Shown: positions 1 to 13,050 of the stretch, piece after piece
How positions within the stretch are numbered: the first letter of the stretch is position 1
Layout of the letters: each line of letters starts with the position of its first letter
Notes under the pieces: generated by a model
What the model was told of the DNA's origin: nothing
The model's input: the letters and a program-made list of their open reading frames with translations, nothing else
Database searches by the model: none
DNA from: Lycocorax pyrrhopterus obiensis
Lineage: Eukaryota; Chordata; Aves; Passeriformes; Paradisaeidae
Length of the DNA: 64,000 nucleotides
Assembly: GCA_014706295.1 (NCBI GenBank)
Contig: JACSVZ010000001.1
Coordinates: 43,862,383 to 43,926,382 of the forward strand
Direction: 5' to 3'
Made by a program: the position numbers and the translations under genes

Positions 1-3000
1 CTACACCAACGTTGCTAAAGAAAAGAAACAAATAAAAGGAATAAACAATTGAAGTCCCACAAACAAAAAGCACAAACAACCAAACACATTTAACTGCACA
101 TATAACAGGGCAGAAATTGTTCCAGGACCAGTGAAAGAGATACAACTGTTTCTAATGGATTTATGGTTTAGTGTCATAAATGTAACATCTGAGGTTTCAG
201 AATTCTTAGTAAGTTTTGTATATCGATGACACTGGAACTGGGTTGATTGATCAGTTCCAGTTGTTGATTGAATTGCTCAATGCTTATTTCTATGCATAAA
301 AAATCACTAACTTTCAGCTCAAGTTAGTCACCTGTGTTTCCTCTCATAACAGTTATGAAAAAAGCAAAAATAATTCTGCTTTAGCCTGGAGTCATCTATC
401 TTTGACATCTTTTTACATGTCACAATACACAGTTTTCTGTTTTCATCAGTAAAACAGTAAAAGACAACTGATTTCAGTGTACACACTGTACATGGACCGG
501 CAAGTTTCACAAGCAAACAACTTCTTAAATGCATTACCAATAAGGTCAAAACTTAAAGAAGAATTAATTTTTATGCCTTTGCTTCCAGAACTACCTTTTG
601 CCTCATCACAGGATTTTGCCATATTTTATTTCTCTAGACAAAAGAGTAGATATTTTTTAAAAGTTAAAGCTTGTATATCTTCTCAGGTAAACTAATGTTA
701 ACTCTGCTGCTTTGATACCATTTCTCCTGATTTACAGTAGCAACTGCAAAGAGAATCAGGTCTTACCCTTTTATACTGCTTTAATGTCAAAGACATTTTC
801 TTTCTGTCCCTTGTGTTATATTTTTACACTTTCTCATGCTGCTGTCTTTTTCAGGATCTTTTTCCACAAACTGCCTCTCACAGCATGTTGCTGAGCTGGA
901 CAAAGATATTTTCATCACCATGTCTACACCTAATGTCCTAAAGTCATAGGAGACAGAAAGGAAAGTTGTGACATAATTGCTCTGACCTATTTACTGCAGT
1001 CTCCTACTCACTGCTATACTCCTGCAGCAGTGTTGTCTGTAGGGTGAAATAATGAAGAAGAAATGGACTCATTACAGTGAGAAGACTAAAAACCACAGAA
1101 AACATTCAATCACTGAAATATGGGAATTAGTAGTAATACAACATGTGAAGTAGTGGAGCCTCAATATTAACACAGAAACAGACATTTCTGTTTTAACTAC
1201 AGCTTGTTAAATTTCTGCCATCTCATTAGATAAATTCCCCTTTTCTTTAAATTGATCTTTAACATGGATGTCCCAATGGGAGTATAGTGAAGCTCAGAAT
1301 CCTGTACAGTGGTTCTCTTGTTGGTTAAGCAATATCACTTGCAAAGGGTCTAATGTAATAAATGGGTAATGAAAGAGTGCCAATGGGCAGATATTTTCAA
1401 AATTAATTGTTTTAAATATTGTTATATTTTACAAAATTTTGAATGCAACATATGGCAGTGCTTTCATGGTCACTCCTTTTTGACTAGAGCTAGCTGTTGC
1501 TCTCACTTAAAAATATTGTGCCTCTAATTACTTAGTGTCATATAAACAAAGAGTAAATGAGTGAGTGTCCTTAGTATAAGAACTTCTAATCAATAAAGAA
1601 AGATACAAAATCAAAATACCTCTTATTTTCTAGGATACAATGTAATTCAGTTATTCTTTTTTCCATAGGAATGCATGTCTTCAGTTACCTTTGAGTGGAG
1701 AGTTAAGAAAGGGACACAGACTTCAGAGAGAACTTAGAAATGAGCAGGGCTTGCTGTGAGTGGAAATCAATATAAATACAGTATGGAACAAGGCACATGA
1801 TGGTACTTTGGCAGAGGGCATCTGCAGACTGGAAAATCAGACAAGCAACAGGATGAGCAGTTTCTCTAGCATTTATTTCTAACAAGAGTGATGAAATTGT
1901 TTTTTGAGCAGTGAAAAAAGTGCAGCTTGATTTCCTATAGCTTGCTGAACTATGCTGCAATGACCGAACAAATTCAGATCCCCTGACATCTGTCTTGTAT
2001 CTGTATTTTCCCTTGCAGTACTTCCCACACTTCCCTACATTTTTTTCCCTCTGACCTTGCACATGCTTCCCAGGATAACTCAGACTTAACTAATTTACTC
2101 ATTAATTACCTGTTACATAAGAACGGGTACATGTTGATACATTTATTTTTTTGGCTGCTAACAGGCCAAACAGAACAGAAAATTGATGAGCTTGAGCCTT
2201 TCTCAGACTGCAAATATACAGGCCAGGCTTTCCTTACCAGCCACCTGGCTGATGTAACAAAAAATAAATAGTCTTTGAGAGTTTCACTCTTCTCAAATGT
2301 TACATAAGTTGATCAATAATTTTTAAAAAGTACTGTGAAACAGATGATAAACAGATGGACAGACAGACTAGCAATCAAAGGTTCATTTAGTTGAGGAATT
2401 TGTTAAAAAAATAATTTATTTTACTGGATTTTAAGGAAGCCAGTAAATAGAAGAAGTCTCATTTTTGTGCCTTGTGTAATGTCATTACAAGTGATACACA
2501 ATTATTAACATTTTAAATAAATCAATTACCTGAACTAATTTTATTTAAGATCAACTAAAACCTCATAATTGCCTAGGTATGAATATATATCCTCTGGTTA
2601 CTCCTGTTGTGTGAAGAAATCATGGTGTTAAACATGGATGTCTCTATATTTATTTGAAAGAAAGTCCTCCAAAATCTGTAGAATTATGAAAACTGAGTAT
2701 TGGAGATAGCTAGATGTGAAGTATGAAGAGCTGGGAAGTTTGGGCAAACTTAATTAAAAATTTTAAGAAAACTACAATTCTGAAATCTGGTCTTTAATTA
2801 CTGGGATATAAAGGGTATGAGGGGAAAATAATAAGAATTAGCAAACTGTAAAAACTTCAAATCAGGGACTTGAAACTACAGACAGATTAAGGTTTCCTTC
2901 TAAAGAAGCACTAGTCATGAAACCACTCTGGTCAGAAAGCAGATCTCCACTTCTTCATGGTGCAGAGACTGGAGCCAAATTTCCCTATCAGCTTTGGATT

Positions 3001-5629
3001 CATTGTAGTAAGATAAAACTGTATTCTGAACATGTTTATCTTTATCCACTGATGGAAGAATGCATTACTTCCACCACTGCTACAACTTTAGACAGTCACA
3101 TGAGTCTGCATAAATCCATTCTACCTTTAGCAATTAGTGAATCAGATAGCATCTAAGGGCCATTGTGCTAAGGTCATTAGCATCTCAAAATACCAGGAAT
3201 AACATAATGACAGGAATATCTTAGCTGCACATAATTTGCACAAAGTGGTAGAATGGATTTTGGAGTATATAATTTCACTGCATTCATATATTCATTTATT
3301 CATATATGTTAGTCATCTAGAAACATCACTGTGACTTCACTTGCATTATGTCATTAAAGGAAAGCAGTTCATCCAAGTAGAGCTAATGAATTACGTCAGT
3401 TAATAGATCATCATATGATACTGTAACAACAAAGAAGATTCTTGGATTAAAAATGCAAGACTGTGCGGTAGGTGTAGGGAGAAGATCCCTTAGCTACACA
3501 TATTACTATGGAAATTACTAGTCTATTACTAATAATATTTGTGGAGTACCCATGTTTGTTCAAAAACTCACTACATCTTTTTTAAATGTACCAAGTGCTC
3601 CAATACAAATGCCATACATAAAATCAACTAAATAAAATAACTTTTATTGTGTGCGTTTAAAATGTCAATAATCACAAAAGGCACAAGTGAGTCTGATTGC
3701 GGAGAAGCAACAATAATGTCCAAAGAGAGTAAAATAGTAATCATCACATTAAACAAAATTTGACAATCACTTCTTTGCAAGCAGATAATTTGTTTGCACA
3801 CATAGTTGGTTAATGTAAGGCAGGAATATACTCAAGCAAGTACTAATGCGAAAGAAGATTACAGTCAAAGGGGATTATAGTCATGCAATCACCTGTGGGC
3901 ATTTATGTGATTATGCAAAGATTTTTTGTTAGTATCAGAGGACTCTTAAAGGAAAGTTACATGTAAGGATTCGCTTATAGATCCTTTTCTGGAGAGTTGC
4001 CCCAAAAATGGGAAGCAAGGGAGCACTGTAGAAAATTTTTCATTAAATGAAAAATACAGCTGAGCCAGAATAGTTCCCTGTTTTATGATCTTCAAGTACT
4101 TCAGTATTATATCCAATATTAGAAAGAAAATTTCCTTTAAGCAGCTCTGTCTTGTTATGTCCTGTAAAATTGCTTTTCCCTTCTGTGAATGAGGCAAAAT
4201 GGCAGAACAGAATAGAAGCAGAAGCACAGAAATGTCAGAAAAGCCTGATTACATGGTATATGCAATCCTATGCAGGCAAAGTTTTTGCATGGAGAACATT
4301 AGTGCTAAAATGTGTTTTAAAGTTTTTGATGTATTTTAATGATAAACATGGATGTTCAGTCTGGGTATACTGATGGTTCTTCAGTTTAAAACAGGCAAAC
4401 AAGCAAACAAAACCTTCAAAAGTTACAGCTGAAACTATCTCTTCTCAGCTCAGATATTACTTACACAGTTCACTGCTTTATTGTTCTCATCAACTACAGC
4501 ATGTCTGTAATATTTTCAGTTAATTTCTTTGCTGGATATTGAAGTAGAAAAGTGCAACAGTAAACGTTGCATATTATAAAAAAAGGATAGGCCATAAAGG
4601 CGCCAGCTATAAAACATGACATTAAGCGTCTTTTACATCACTGTGTGCTCAGCAAAAGTCAGTCTGTAGCAAATGTTTCTGGAGTTATTATCTTATAGCA
4701 TGAAAAATTTGGCTCATTGAGTTTAAGACCAAAAAAAACAGAACACTTCTCTGAATGACAACTGGATGGAAGCTGCTAGATACAGTGGTTGTAAAGAGAT
4801 CAAAAACAGTGTTCCAAAGCAAAAGCAGTGCACTGACTTCAAAAATTGAAGTGCAATTGAATATTGCCATTTAAAAGGGCAATTCCAAACAGGGTTTCAT
4901 TAGATAAGAGGCAGCTTGATTACTATCTGTGCCTATTTGGATAAAAAGTAATTTTAGTGGCAGTGAAGGCTTATTGGACTCTGCTGATTTAAATACACTG
5001 ACAGTAAAGGAAAACTTGCTGAATATAGCTGAGATACAGACTTACAATGCAGTGAATGCTCAAGATCCTAAAGAAAATGAAAGGTAAGCAGCTGACAGAA
5101 TATGGGTAATTTACGCAGCCTAATGGTGTTGGTGGTAGCTACAGTAAAACTGAAAATTTATGAATGCTCTATTAATCAATTAAACACATTCTCTAAAGTT
5201 ATAAAATAAGATTAACTGTGTTACAGCCTCAATACTGCCATGTTACACCACCACTGCTAGTCACAAACCCATTCTATAGCTGTGGATCAGGCAAGAGGCA
5301 AAAGTAATGTGAGATGTTGTATCAGTTTGGTGCTGTTAAGGTGCTTCTCATCAAATTGTTTCCGAATGTACTTGTTTAAATGAAAACCAAAAGTTCAACC
5401 CCTTTGCAGGCAAGTTCCCATATGTACACTTGTTATGACACAAGGATGACTACACAGTGCAAAATGGGCTGTGCTGGCCAATGTACAATTAACAGATATC
5501 AGATAACAAGTCCATGGTATGCAAAAGCATTGTTATCTTAAAGGGTTGTGTGCACTGAATTTAACTCCAGCATTATTGCCTGTGGAATCACAGTCTTGTA
5601 AGGGCAAGGTTTTGTGTGAATACCCAAAC
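1..5629. other. AT-rich unique sequence, no gene seen
   Basis: No exon, RNA gene or recognisable transposon was found. The longest open frame (1703-2062, minus, 119 codons) has no recognisable motif, lacks the composition of a conserved exon and is flanked by stop-rich AT DNA, so I treat it as chance. A short A/C-rich stretch near 4388-4412 (repeated caaacaag-like units) is the only simple repeat of note. The block is probably intronic or intergenic. Confidence 0.6.
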
Positions 5630-6552
5630 TAAGAGCAGGATGGAAGGAGTGGGATTGAGTGTACCACCAGCAAGTTTGCAGATGATGCCAAGATGAATGG
5701 TGCTGTTGATAACCTGAGAGACATGATGTCTTCCAGAGGGACCTGGAAAATCTCAAGAAGTGGGCCCATGGCAACCTTATGAAATTCAATGGGGCCAAGT
5801 GCACCTGGGCTGGGGTAGCTCACATTCTCAATATGGGATGGAGAATGAACAAATTGAGAGAAACACTGAGCAGAAATACTTGGGAGAACTGGTGAATGAA
5901 AAACTGTACATGGCCCAATGATGAGCACTCGCAGCCCCGAAAACCAATTGTATCCTGGGCTGAATCAAAAGCACTGTGGCCAGAAGGTGACGGGAGATGA
6001 TTCTCCCCCTACTCTGCTCCTCTGAGACCCCACTTGGAATTTTCCATCCAGATCTGGAGCATGCAGCAGAAGAAGAACCTGGACCTGCTCAAGTGCATCC
6101 AGAAGAGGACCATGAGGATGGTCAGAGGGCTGGAACAACTCTCGTGAAGATAGGCTGAGAAACTTGGGGTAGTTCAGACTGCAGAAGAGAAGACTCTACA
6201 GAGACCTTCAAAACAGCATTTCAGTACTAAAAGGGATCTAAAAGAAAGCCAGAGAGAAACCTTTTAATGAAGGTCTGTAATTCATTAACCTGTAATGAAT
6301 TTAAACTAGAAAAGATGGATTCAGACTAGAAATAAGGAAGAAATTTTTTGCACTGAGGATGGTTAAATATTGGAACAGATTGACCAGAGGGGTAGGAGAT
6401 GTCCCATGCCTGGAAACATTCAAGGTCTCATTGGAAAGATCTCTGAGCAAACTGGACTACTTGGAGATACCCTTGCTCGTTGCAGGGGGGTTGGACTCGG
6501 TGACCTTAAAGATCCCCTCAAACTGAAACTATTGTTTCTATGATTCCATGAG
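5630..6552 (+). mobile_element. CR1 LINE, 5'-truncated, 3' end intact
   Basis: This is a degraded Chicken Repeat 1 non-LTR retrotransposon fragment of about 920 bp. It matches the CR1 3' region as I know it: an ORF2 tail beginning near 'ggattgagtg', 'agcaagtttgcagatga' (5665-5681), 'agagggacctgg', 'agaagtgggcccatg', then 'gcactgaggatggtt', and finally 'ttggactcggtgacctt' with the terminal 'ttctatgattccatgaga' (6535-6552). CR1 elements are usually 5'-truncated and make no target duplication, which fits here. Frameshifts and stops interrupt the coding part, so no protein is made. Divergence looks substantial, suggesting an old insertion. Confidence 0.92.
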
Positions 6553-6598
6553 ACAGTCCCTCATATGAAAATGCCATTTTTAAGATGAATGGTAGCTA

Positions 6599-6634
6599 AT
6601 GTGTACACGTATGTATATATATATATATGCACAT
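6599..6634. repeat. 36-nt alternating purine-pyrimidine tract with (TA)n core
   Basis: Every base from 6599 to 6634 alternates purine and pyrimidine: GTGTACAC and ACGT at the left, a (TA)n core, then TGCACAT. Such tracts can adopt left-handed or cruciform DNA under torsion. The tract lies 47 bp past the CR1 tail. It may simply be a decaying TA/CA microsatellite. Confidence 0.8.
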
Positions 6635-8801
6635 CTATAAACATCCAGAGTCAACTATATTCCCTCTAGGGCAAAGAAATGAGACAGATATCTTCAAAAG
6701 GTAATCTTTTATATCCTATAACAAGTTTCTAAGAAAAATAAGATTAATTACTTCTGGAAGATGCTTATCTACATCTATTTGGTAATTTAGACTAGAAGAC
6801 TGATATCTGGAAGACCTACAGTAGAAAATATGAATATCATCTTTCATTTTTAAGTACCCCAGGTGTGCTTTCTCCTTGCACAGGTCGCCAGTGCCATTTG
6901 TGATGCTCTAAGCCTTGGTCTCGAGATCTCACATCATACTTTCCAGCTCTGAGCAGGCAACTCAAGTAGTGTAGGCCCCCACACCATCCACACCATACTG
7001 AGTGACTATTTCTGGTCAGCTGGAAGGCTCCTTTAAGGTTCAGTGAGATGCAGCTAGGGAACGACATAGAAGTTCCACATTTCAAATATTTAATTCCTAG
7101 TTTTCACTGCTATGCTACATAACAGTGAGGGCTCAAGTTCTGTGTCTGTATGTTTTCATTGACTTCACAGGGATTTGGTTGCAAGGATATGAGACCACAG
7201 TTTGTGGCTCCCTTTTTAATTTTTTCTTTTTTTTTTTTTCTGTAAGAATTGAGGGCATTGGATCTATAACTATAACTTGAATCTCTGTTTAGTTTGGATT
7301 CTTTTTTAAAGTGAAGCCTTTTTTTCTGTTCTCTACTGCTTATATCTCCCTTCTGATGCTAAAATTGTCTGATTTTTCATTGCAGACAGACATCTATATT
7401 TATCTAAAAGAAAACTTAGGCTTTCCAGCAAATTTTCATGAAATCTGTGTATCTTCAATAACCATTTGGTTGCTTTACAGCATTACTCATGCAGGGATCT
7501 GAGTCACAGCTGACCTGTGGTCCTTGCAGGTTCTTGAGGAGCAGCACGCCCATGGTGAGCACGGACTCCTCAGATGACCTTGCATGCGGTTCTGGGGTTG
7601 CATCTCTCCCCCCACACCCTCCTCTGTCTCCTGCTGGGGGCCCCATGGGGGATGACAGGGTGTAGATTGCAGAGGCCCCACAATGCCTGGGGCTCTACTA
7701 TAGCAAAAAGTCAGTTTTATGGGGCTGAAATTTCTGCTACACGCTTTGTATTCCATGAAGCAGACAGATATGACAGAAACAGAGAAGGCTGTACAGTGGT
7801 GCAAAAAGGAGGCTTCAGAAACATGCAGGAGAGATACATTGAGAATTTTAAATTATTCATCAGTGTCAGCACACTTGACTGCCCCACTAAAATGCACAGG
7901 CATTTGATGATGAAAAGAAACATCAAACCTGAACAGGGACAAGAAAATAACAAATTTAAGAAGCAGGTTTTCATACAGTTTTTCAGATAATTCAGACACA
8001 AATTCTTGAAGCAGAAAAATTACTGCTGAATGAAATAAAAAAAAGAGTAAGGGACACACAATTGTTAAGAAATAACATCTTCATGTGCACTAACAGTGAA
8101 ATTACATTGGATGTTATCTCAGAAGTGCTCACTAGATACCTGACTGTGACACAGGTTCATTCAGAGTAGATATGCATTTTCCCTTTCTTTATTGAGCTTT
8201 ATGTTTTTTCAATAATTTCCTTGATTTTCTAAAAAAATCAAGCCTGAATAACAGTGAGTTGATGGGAACTGAAGAATAATGACAATGTTTTATCAAAATT
8301 ATTAATGAATTAGAAAAAAATTGTCACACTATTGAGCCTCTTGCTTCTATAGATTTCAGTTGAACATGTAAAGGAAAAAAAAATTCAAAGACTGGGGTAA
8401 CTTAAAACAGATATTGTACTTAGCTGGGCTAGTAGACAGCAAAGTCCCCAAAACGTCCATCCTTTCCCACCCAAAACTTCTTTTTGCACAATATATGGGC
8501 ACACCTTTACATTTCCCGCATCTTTCCCACTAAATCACGAGATGATTCTTGGAGGCAAGATTTGAGCAACTCATTTAATTAGCACAACATACCTTTGGGT
8601 CTTCAGAAGTTCCATTTAAACTAAATGACCCTGACATATTGATTAATGAGCTACACTAGGTAGACAGAAAGGAATTTTTCATTTGAGGTCTTCCAGTAAG
8701 ATGTCTAAATGGAAAGAAGGTATTTTGTCTTGAACGAAGCCGTCATGATCAGGCACGACACATAGGCCATGGAGGACTGTCCCCTAGCACAAGGTATCCC
8801 A
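6635..8801. other. Non-genic sequence with a GC-rich patch near 7.5-7.7 kb
   Basis: Between two CR1 copies the sequence is mostly AT-rich. It has poly-T runs (about 7201-7240) and a clearly more GC-rich patch at roughly 7500-7700. Several overlapping open frames sit over that patch, the longest at 7574-7990 (plus, 138 codons). None shows a domain, signal peptide or convincing splice context that I recognise. The stretch 7150-7195 ('cattgacttcacaggga') resembles a motif of ancient amniote interspersed repeats, but too little of it remains to assign. Confidence 0.5.
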
Positions 8802-9076
8802 GTATCATAATGGATCGAGTTGGAAGTAACCTTTAAAAGTCATCCAGTTCTCCCCCAACCCTGCAATGAGCAGAGACATTTGCAACTAGAATAGGTTGCT
8901 CAGAGCCCAGTCCAACCTGACCTTGAATGTTTCCAGGGATGGGGCATCTACCACCTCTGTAGGAAACCTGATCCATTGTTTCACCATCCTCATCATAAAA
9001 AAGTTCTTCCCTGCATCTAGTTTGAAGGTAGTGCTGATGCAGGTGGAGATTCCAAGAAGTTTTAAGAGCATGTGGT
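8802..9076 (-). mobile_element. CR1 LINE 3' fragment, inverted
   Basis: Read on the minus strand this is the last 275 bp or so of a CR1. Plus-strand landmarks are 'tatcataatggatcgag' (decayed tail and 3' UTR), 'gagcccagtccaacctga', 'gatggggcatctaccacctc', and 'agttcttccctgcatctag'. The element is truncated at its 5' end (9076) and points away from the 5.6 kb copy. The open frames on both strands over it are by-products of the repeat. Confidence 0.9.
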
Positions 9077-11239
9077 AAATAACAGATGCACTTTAGTCAG
9101 TGGGCAATGTTATCGTTCAGATCACAAAAGTGGCATCAGGAATGACCAGGTCAGAAAACACAAGCAAGGAATACTGGAAAAGATGAGAATCAGCACAGAG
9201 TGTCTTTACTCGCACTGACTCTATTTTAATATGGTCAGCTATAATTTTGTAAGCCGCAGCATCTGTGGGGAGCGCGATGTGATGGCTGACTGTGCTGGGT
9301 GTGATCAAAATGTGTAGAAGAGTTCAGTGTTGTGTAACATGAAGGAGTCTGTAAGAAGTGACTGATGATTTAGGAGTGTGAAGAAAAAAACACAGCAAAA
9401 CAAGAAAACAGAAAATAATTTCTTGGTCTGACATCACCAAAGAATAGCACTAAGGCTTGAGAACTGGAGTAAAACCTGGATTTCCCGTAGAATTTGCATA
9501 ACATCTGACTAAACCTCACTTACCCATGGATTTACTTATTTGTAGTAAATGTGGGGCTTATCTGCTGTATCCCATATAGCTTGTGAGTCCCACTTTGGGT
9601 ATTACAGTGCACTTCATTTGTATCTGGAAGTTATATGGCAAGAGCAATATCTTCTTGTCCTGCCTGCACAAATTCCTTTTCCCACCACCTTTAAGGATCA
9701 ACCAGTGAATGAGCTCAAAGTACTCCCTCAGCCAGCCAGCCCTGTAGGTCACTGGCAGTACTCTTCATTTGGTGTGCAGTCATGCTGTTCCTGCACAGAA
9801 GGTATGCTCAGCTGGTGGTGGCTGGAAGTGCTTGAAGCAGTTGGAAGAGACTGTGAGAAAAAAGCAGGCAAAAAGGCAGACGGAAATGGAAGTTTCTGCT
9901 ACTAAGCCATAGTAATATATTGGGGTGAGGAAAATCAATACATTGGACTTTGATGGCTTTCAGTATTCTCCTGCCTGCACAGCAGAAGGACAAATGGCCC
10001 TAGTGAGAATTAGGTTCTCCATCCTGAAGTGGTTGCAGGGGTGGATACTTCTCATATATACCTTACCATAACTCAAATTTCATGTTACACTTCTCATCCA
10101 TCAAGCCTATTGTAAATTCACTTTTACTTACAGAGCTGAGAAACTTTGAGTTGGGTCTTCCTTAGGTGTTCATTCATATGTAGGAATAAGCTTTGTATCA
10201 GTGACGTGATCTGACCTAGCTTTTAAATTTCCTGCTACTTTACTTATATCTCTTATAAAGTAACAGTGGGCTCAGAACTGACCACTGTAACTGAAAAGAA
10301 AGACCTTGAATTTACAGTGGATTATTCTGTGAAAATATTAGCTCATTACATAATGAAAATTAAAAAAGAAACTGGACTTTGGGTATTGCTAGTAAGAACA
10401 TCATTATGCTATTTTGCACATAAAAAGATACATATTCCAATTGCTCTTCTCTTTTTTTGGGTCCCATTATTTCAAAAGATACAGAAACGAGGAAGGATGA
10501 AAAGAAGAGACGAAAATGCCAGCATTTCTCCTGTAAATTTATAGATACACAGCCTGTCAGCAACAACAATGGAAAAGCAGTTGTCATGGGTGCACTGTGT
10601 ACCTGCACAGCATCTGTGTAGGAAGTAATTGGATTGCATCCATTGATAGCTTGCTAAAATACAGAAGGTGGCTAAATGCACTTCTGGTGAGTGTATTTGT
10701 AAATGCTAATGATTTTTTTTAGTTGTATGTATTGCTTAGGACCACAGCTAATCTCCTACTCAAATTCTTGGCATACCATCACAAAATCTGTTATTTGGGT
10801 TTATGGTACAAGATGTACAGACTGGCTGTACAGACCACCCTTCCTGTTTTGCCCTCAAGTAGGTACTCATCTTTATTCACACTCTAGATTCCTCGTTTTA
10901 TGTATTCTCCATCACAAAGTCATATGCATCTAAAATGTGGATGTATAATCTTGGCATGACCCCATTCCTTCTTTTAAAAACAACCAGAGGTCTACATCTG
11001 TAAACCATAAGTAAATTTAATTTAATTTATATTTTTACTTCTATTCGGTATGTCTTATTTAATCTTTTCCTAAAATGAACGCTTCAAAGAATGACCTTGT
11101 ACCCTTCTTGCCTTATATTTTCCCAGGAAACAACTGCAATCATTATGAAGTTTGAATGGTTTTTTTTTCCTAATGAACAAACAGCAAAAGATTATTAAAC
11201 CAGCCACTAATTCATCTACAGTGCTATTATAATTAGAGG
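9077..11239. other. Unique non-genic sequence
   Basis: No recognisable gene or repeat. The largest open frame is 118 codons (9549-9905, plus), rich in Trp, Cys and Gln without a domain pattern; I regard it as chance. Some short pyrimidine tracts followed by AG occur, but no acceptor-exon-donor combination stood out. Confidence 0.5.
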
Positions 11240-11800
11240 CAATTCAGCCAATACAGTTGTTGATTCTGAGGGCTGTTCTCCAATCCAGATATGAATGTCT
11301 CCTGCCTGAAGATCTGGATTGCTGTCTAGTCTTTACTGTCAGTACTGAGAGGAAGCTTGGTCCTCTTGCCTAAGTGTAGGCTTTTAGTGTTATTTGAGGT
11401 GTTCCAGGCTATCTGGGTTATCCACAGAAGGCAAACAGGTACGATCCAGGGAGATCTTCATCCAACAAACCAGCAGTCACAGGCCAGACAGGTTTCCCTG
11501 AGGCAAATTTTGTGGGGTTATTTACATTTAGGTAACAGATTCTTCCCTTAGCTCTCCAATGAATTGTAACAAGAACTTAGACACCTTTGTGGACAAGTAT
11601 CTTAAAGCTTAATCAAAGATTTTTAGTGCAGCTTGGGAGGCTGTTAGGTATTTTATGTGATCTCCACCTGGTGCTCCAGATGGCTGTGGTTCTGCTGTAG
11701 GTTCTGTGTCAAGTCTGCCAACCTCATGCAGGTACTGTGGATTTCTTACCATGCCTCATATTGCACTAGATGCCTACTTTGAACTACTGAATGAATTAGT
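11240..11800. repeat. Possible old interspersed repeat, unassigned
   Basis: This block is more GC-balanced than its surroundings. It has the patchy, formulaic texture of an old bird LTR or LINE piece ('ctccagatggctgtggttct', 'ccaacctcatgcaggtac'). I could not match it to a named family, find termini, or see target duplications. It could instead be unique or conserved sequence. The call rests on texture only. Confidence 0.3.
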
Positions 11801-12639
11801 TTAGGAAATTAATATTTCACATAAAAAGTATTTATTGCTGCACCTGCTTTTCACTGGGATATCACTGATGCTTTGAATGGAGGATTAAGAAAAAATAAAC
11901 AATACACAGGCACAAAAAACCTTTTTGCTTCTACTCCAGTCTGAAATTTTTCACTTGTAGTGATTGTTTCAATAGCTGATGACTGAAATTAATATATCTG
12001 CTAAACTATAATGTAAATTGAGACAAGAAATTTTTTCTGTTCCTTCTCTTTTTCCATTAATTAAGTCTTTCTTGTATGCATTGTACCCTGCTCACACTCA
12101 CTTTCATTTAGAGCTGATGCTGGCCTGCTTACTACAGCTTTATTCAAATCCAACTGTTCTTGGAAATTTTCTTGCTATTATACAGAAGAACAAATTAAAA
12201 TGCTTGTAAAATCTGCTGAAACACCTGGAACCCCCACGACCACCCACACGACAGAAGTACATTTCAGAAAGCTATAGTTTAGATGTTTAGTCAAGCTTCC
12301 TAAATATTTTTATACTCCTTGCTGTCCATATGAAGCAGCAAAGGATTTCCTTTTCAGCCTCCTATTTTTTTTTTCTAGGTGCATAATTTTTGCTTCTCTC
12401 TGCTAAAACTTCCTGGAGATGCAATACAGACTGATAAGCAACTTAAAAGTTCATATTTATTCTCACATTTTTAGTGCACCCAAAAACAGGGAGTGAGGGG
12501 TCCTCCCTGCTTTCTTGTGGTAAAACATTCATAGTCCATTTATTCCATTGAGGAGGATGTTGCATCATAGCAGCACTACCAGAGGCAATGGGATAATGAA
12601 GCAGCTACACTGTATGAATATGTTTTTAGATTTCTCAAT
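11801..12639. other. Unique AT-rich sequence, nothing recognised
   Basis: Poly-T at about 12365-12376 and several AT-rich stretches are visible. No gene, RNA or transposon was recognised. Confidence 0.5.
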
Positions 12640-13050
12640 GAACCATTTAAACTGAAGGCAAATATTCCAGAATGTGCGTTTCACCTATTTATTTTAAAGT
12701 AAATTATTTATTTAGGCTACTAAAATAGGGATTGTATTTATTAAGCTCTGCCAGCAGGGCTCTCTCTTGCATTATATTTGAATTCAATCAGGCCATTTTA
12801 ATTTTGTGTGCATAATGTCCTTTTCTAGGCAATTTTAACCCTGAAATGATTAAGCACTAGTCTTATTTATGGAACCTATTAGCAAGGAATTAGAGAGCCT
12901 TTGGATTCCAAGTCAGAATAGAAAGATACTTCCAAGATTTTTTCCTTTTTAATTAATTTGCTTCTTTTTTAATGATGATGTGCATATGCAGTTAATGCCC
13001 AACACTTTTAACTGCAATGTCTCTTAGTAATTCAAATAGCCAAAATTGTA
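12640..13050. promoter_or_regulatory. Candidate conserved non-coding element
   Basis: The stretch has the feel of a vertebrate conserved non-coding element. It is AT-rich but not simple, with clustered homeodomain-type and POU-like words: 'ttaattaatttgc' near 12950, 'gtgcatatgcagttaatgcc' near 12981, 'ttttgtgtgcataatg' near 12802. It is free of recognised repeats and long open frames. No alignment was available, so this is inference from composition and motif clustering; such motifs are common by chance in AT-rich DNA. Confidence 0.25.
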
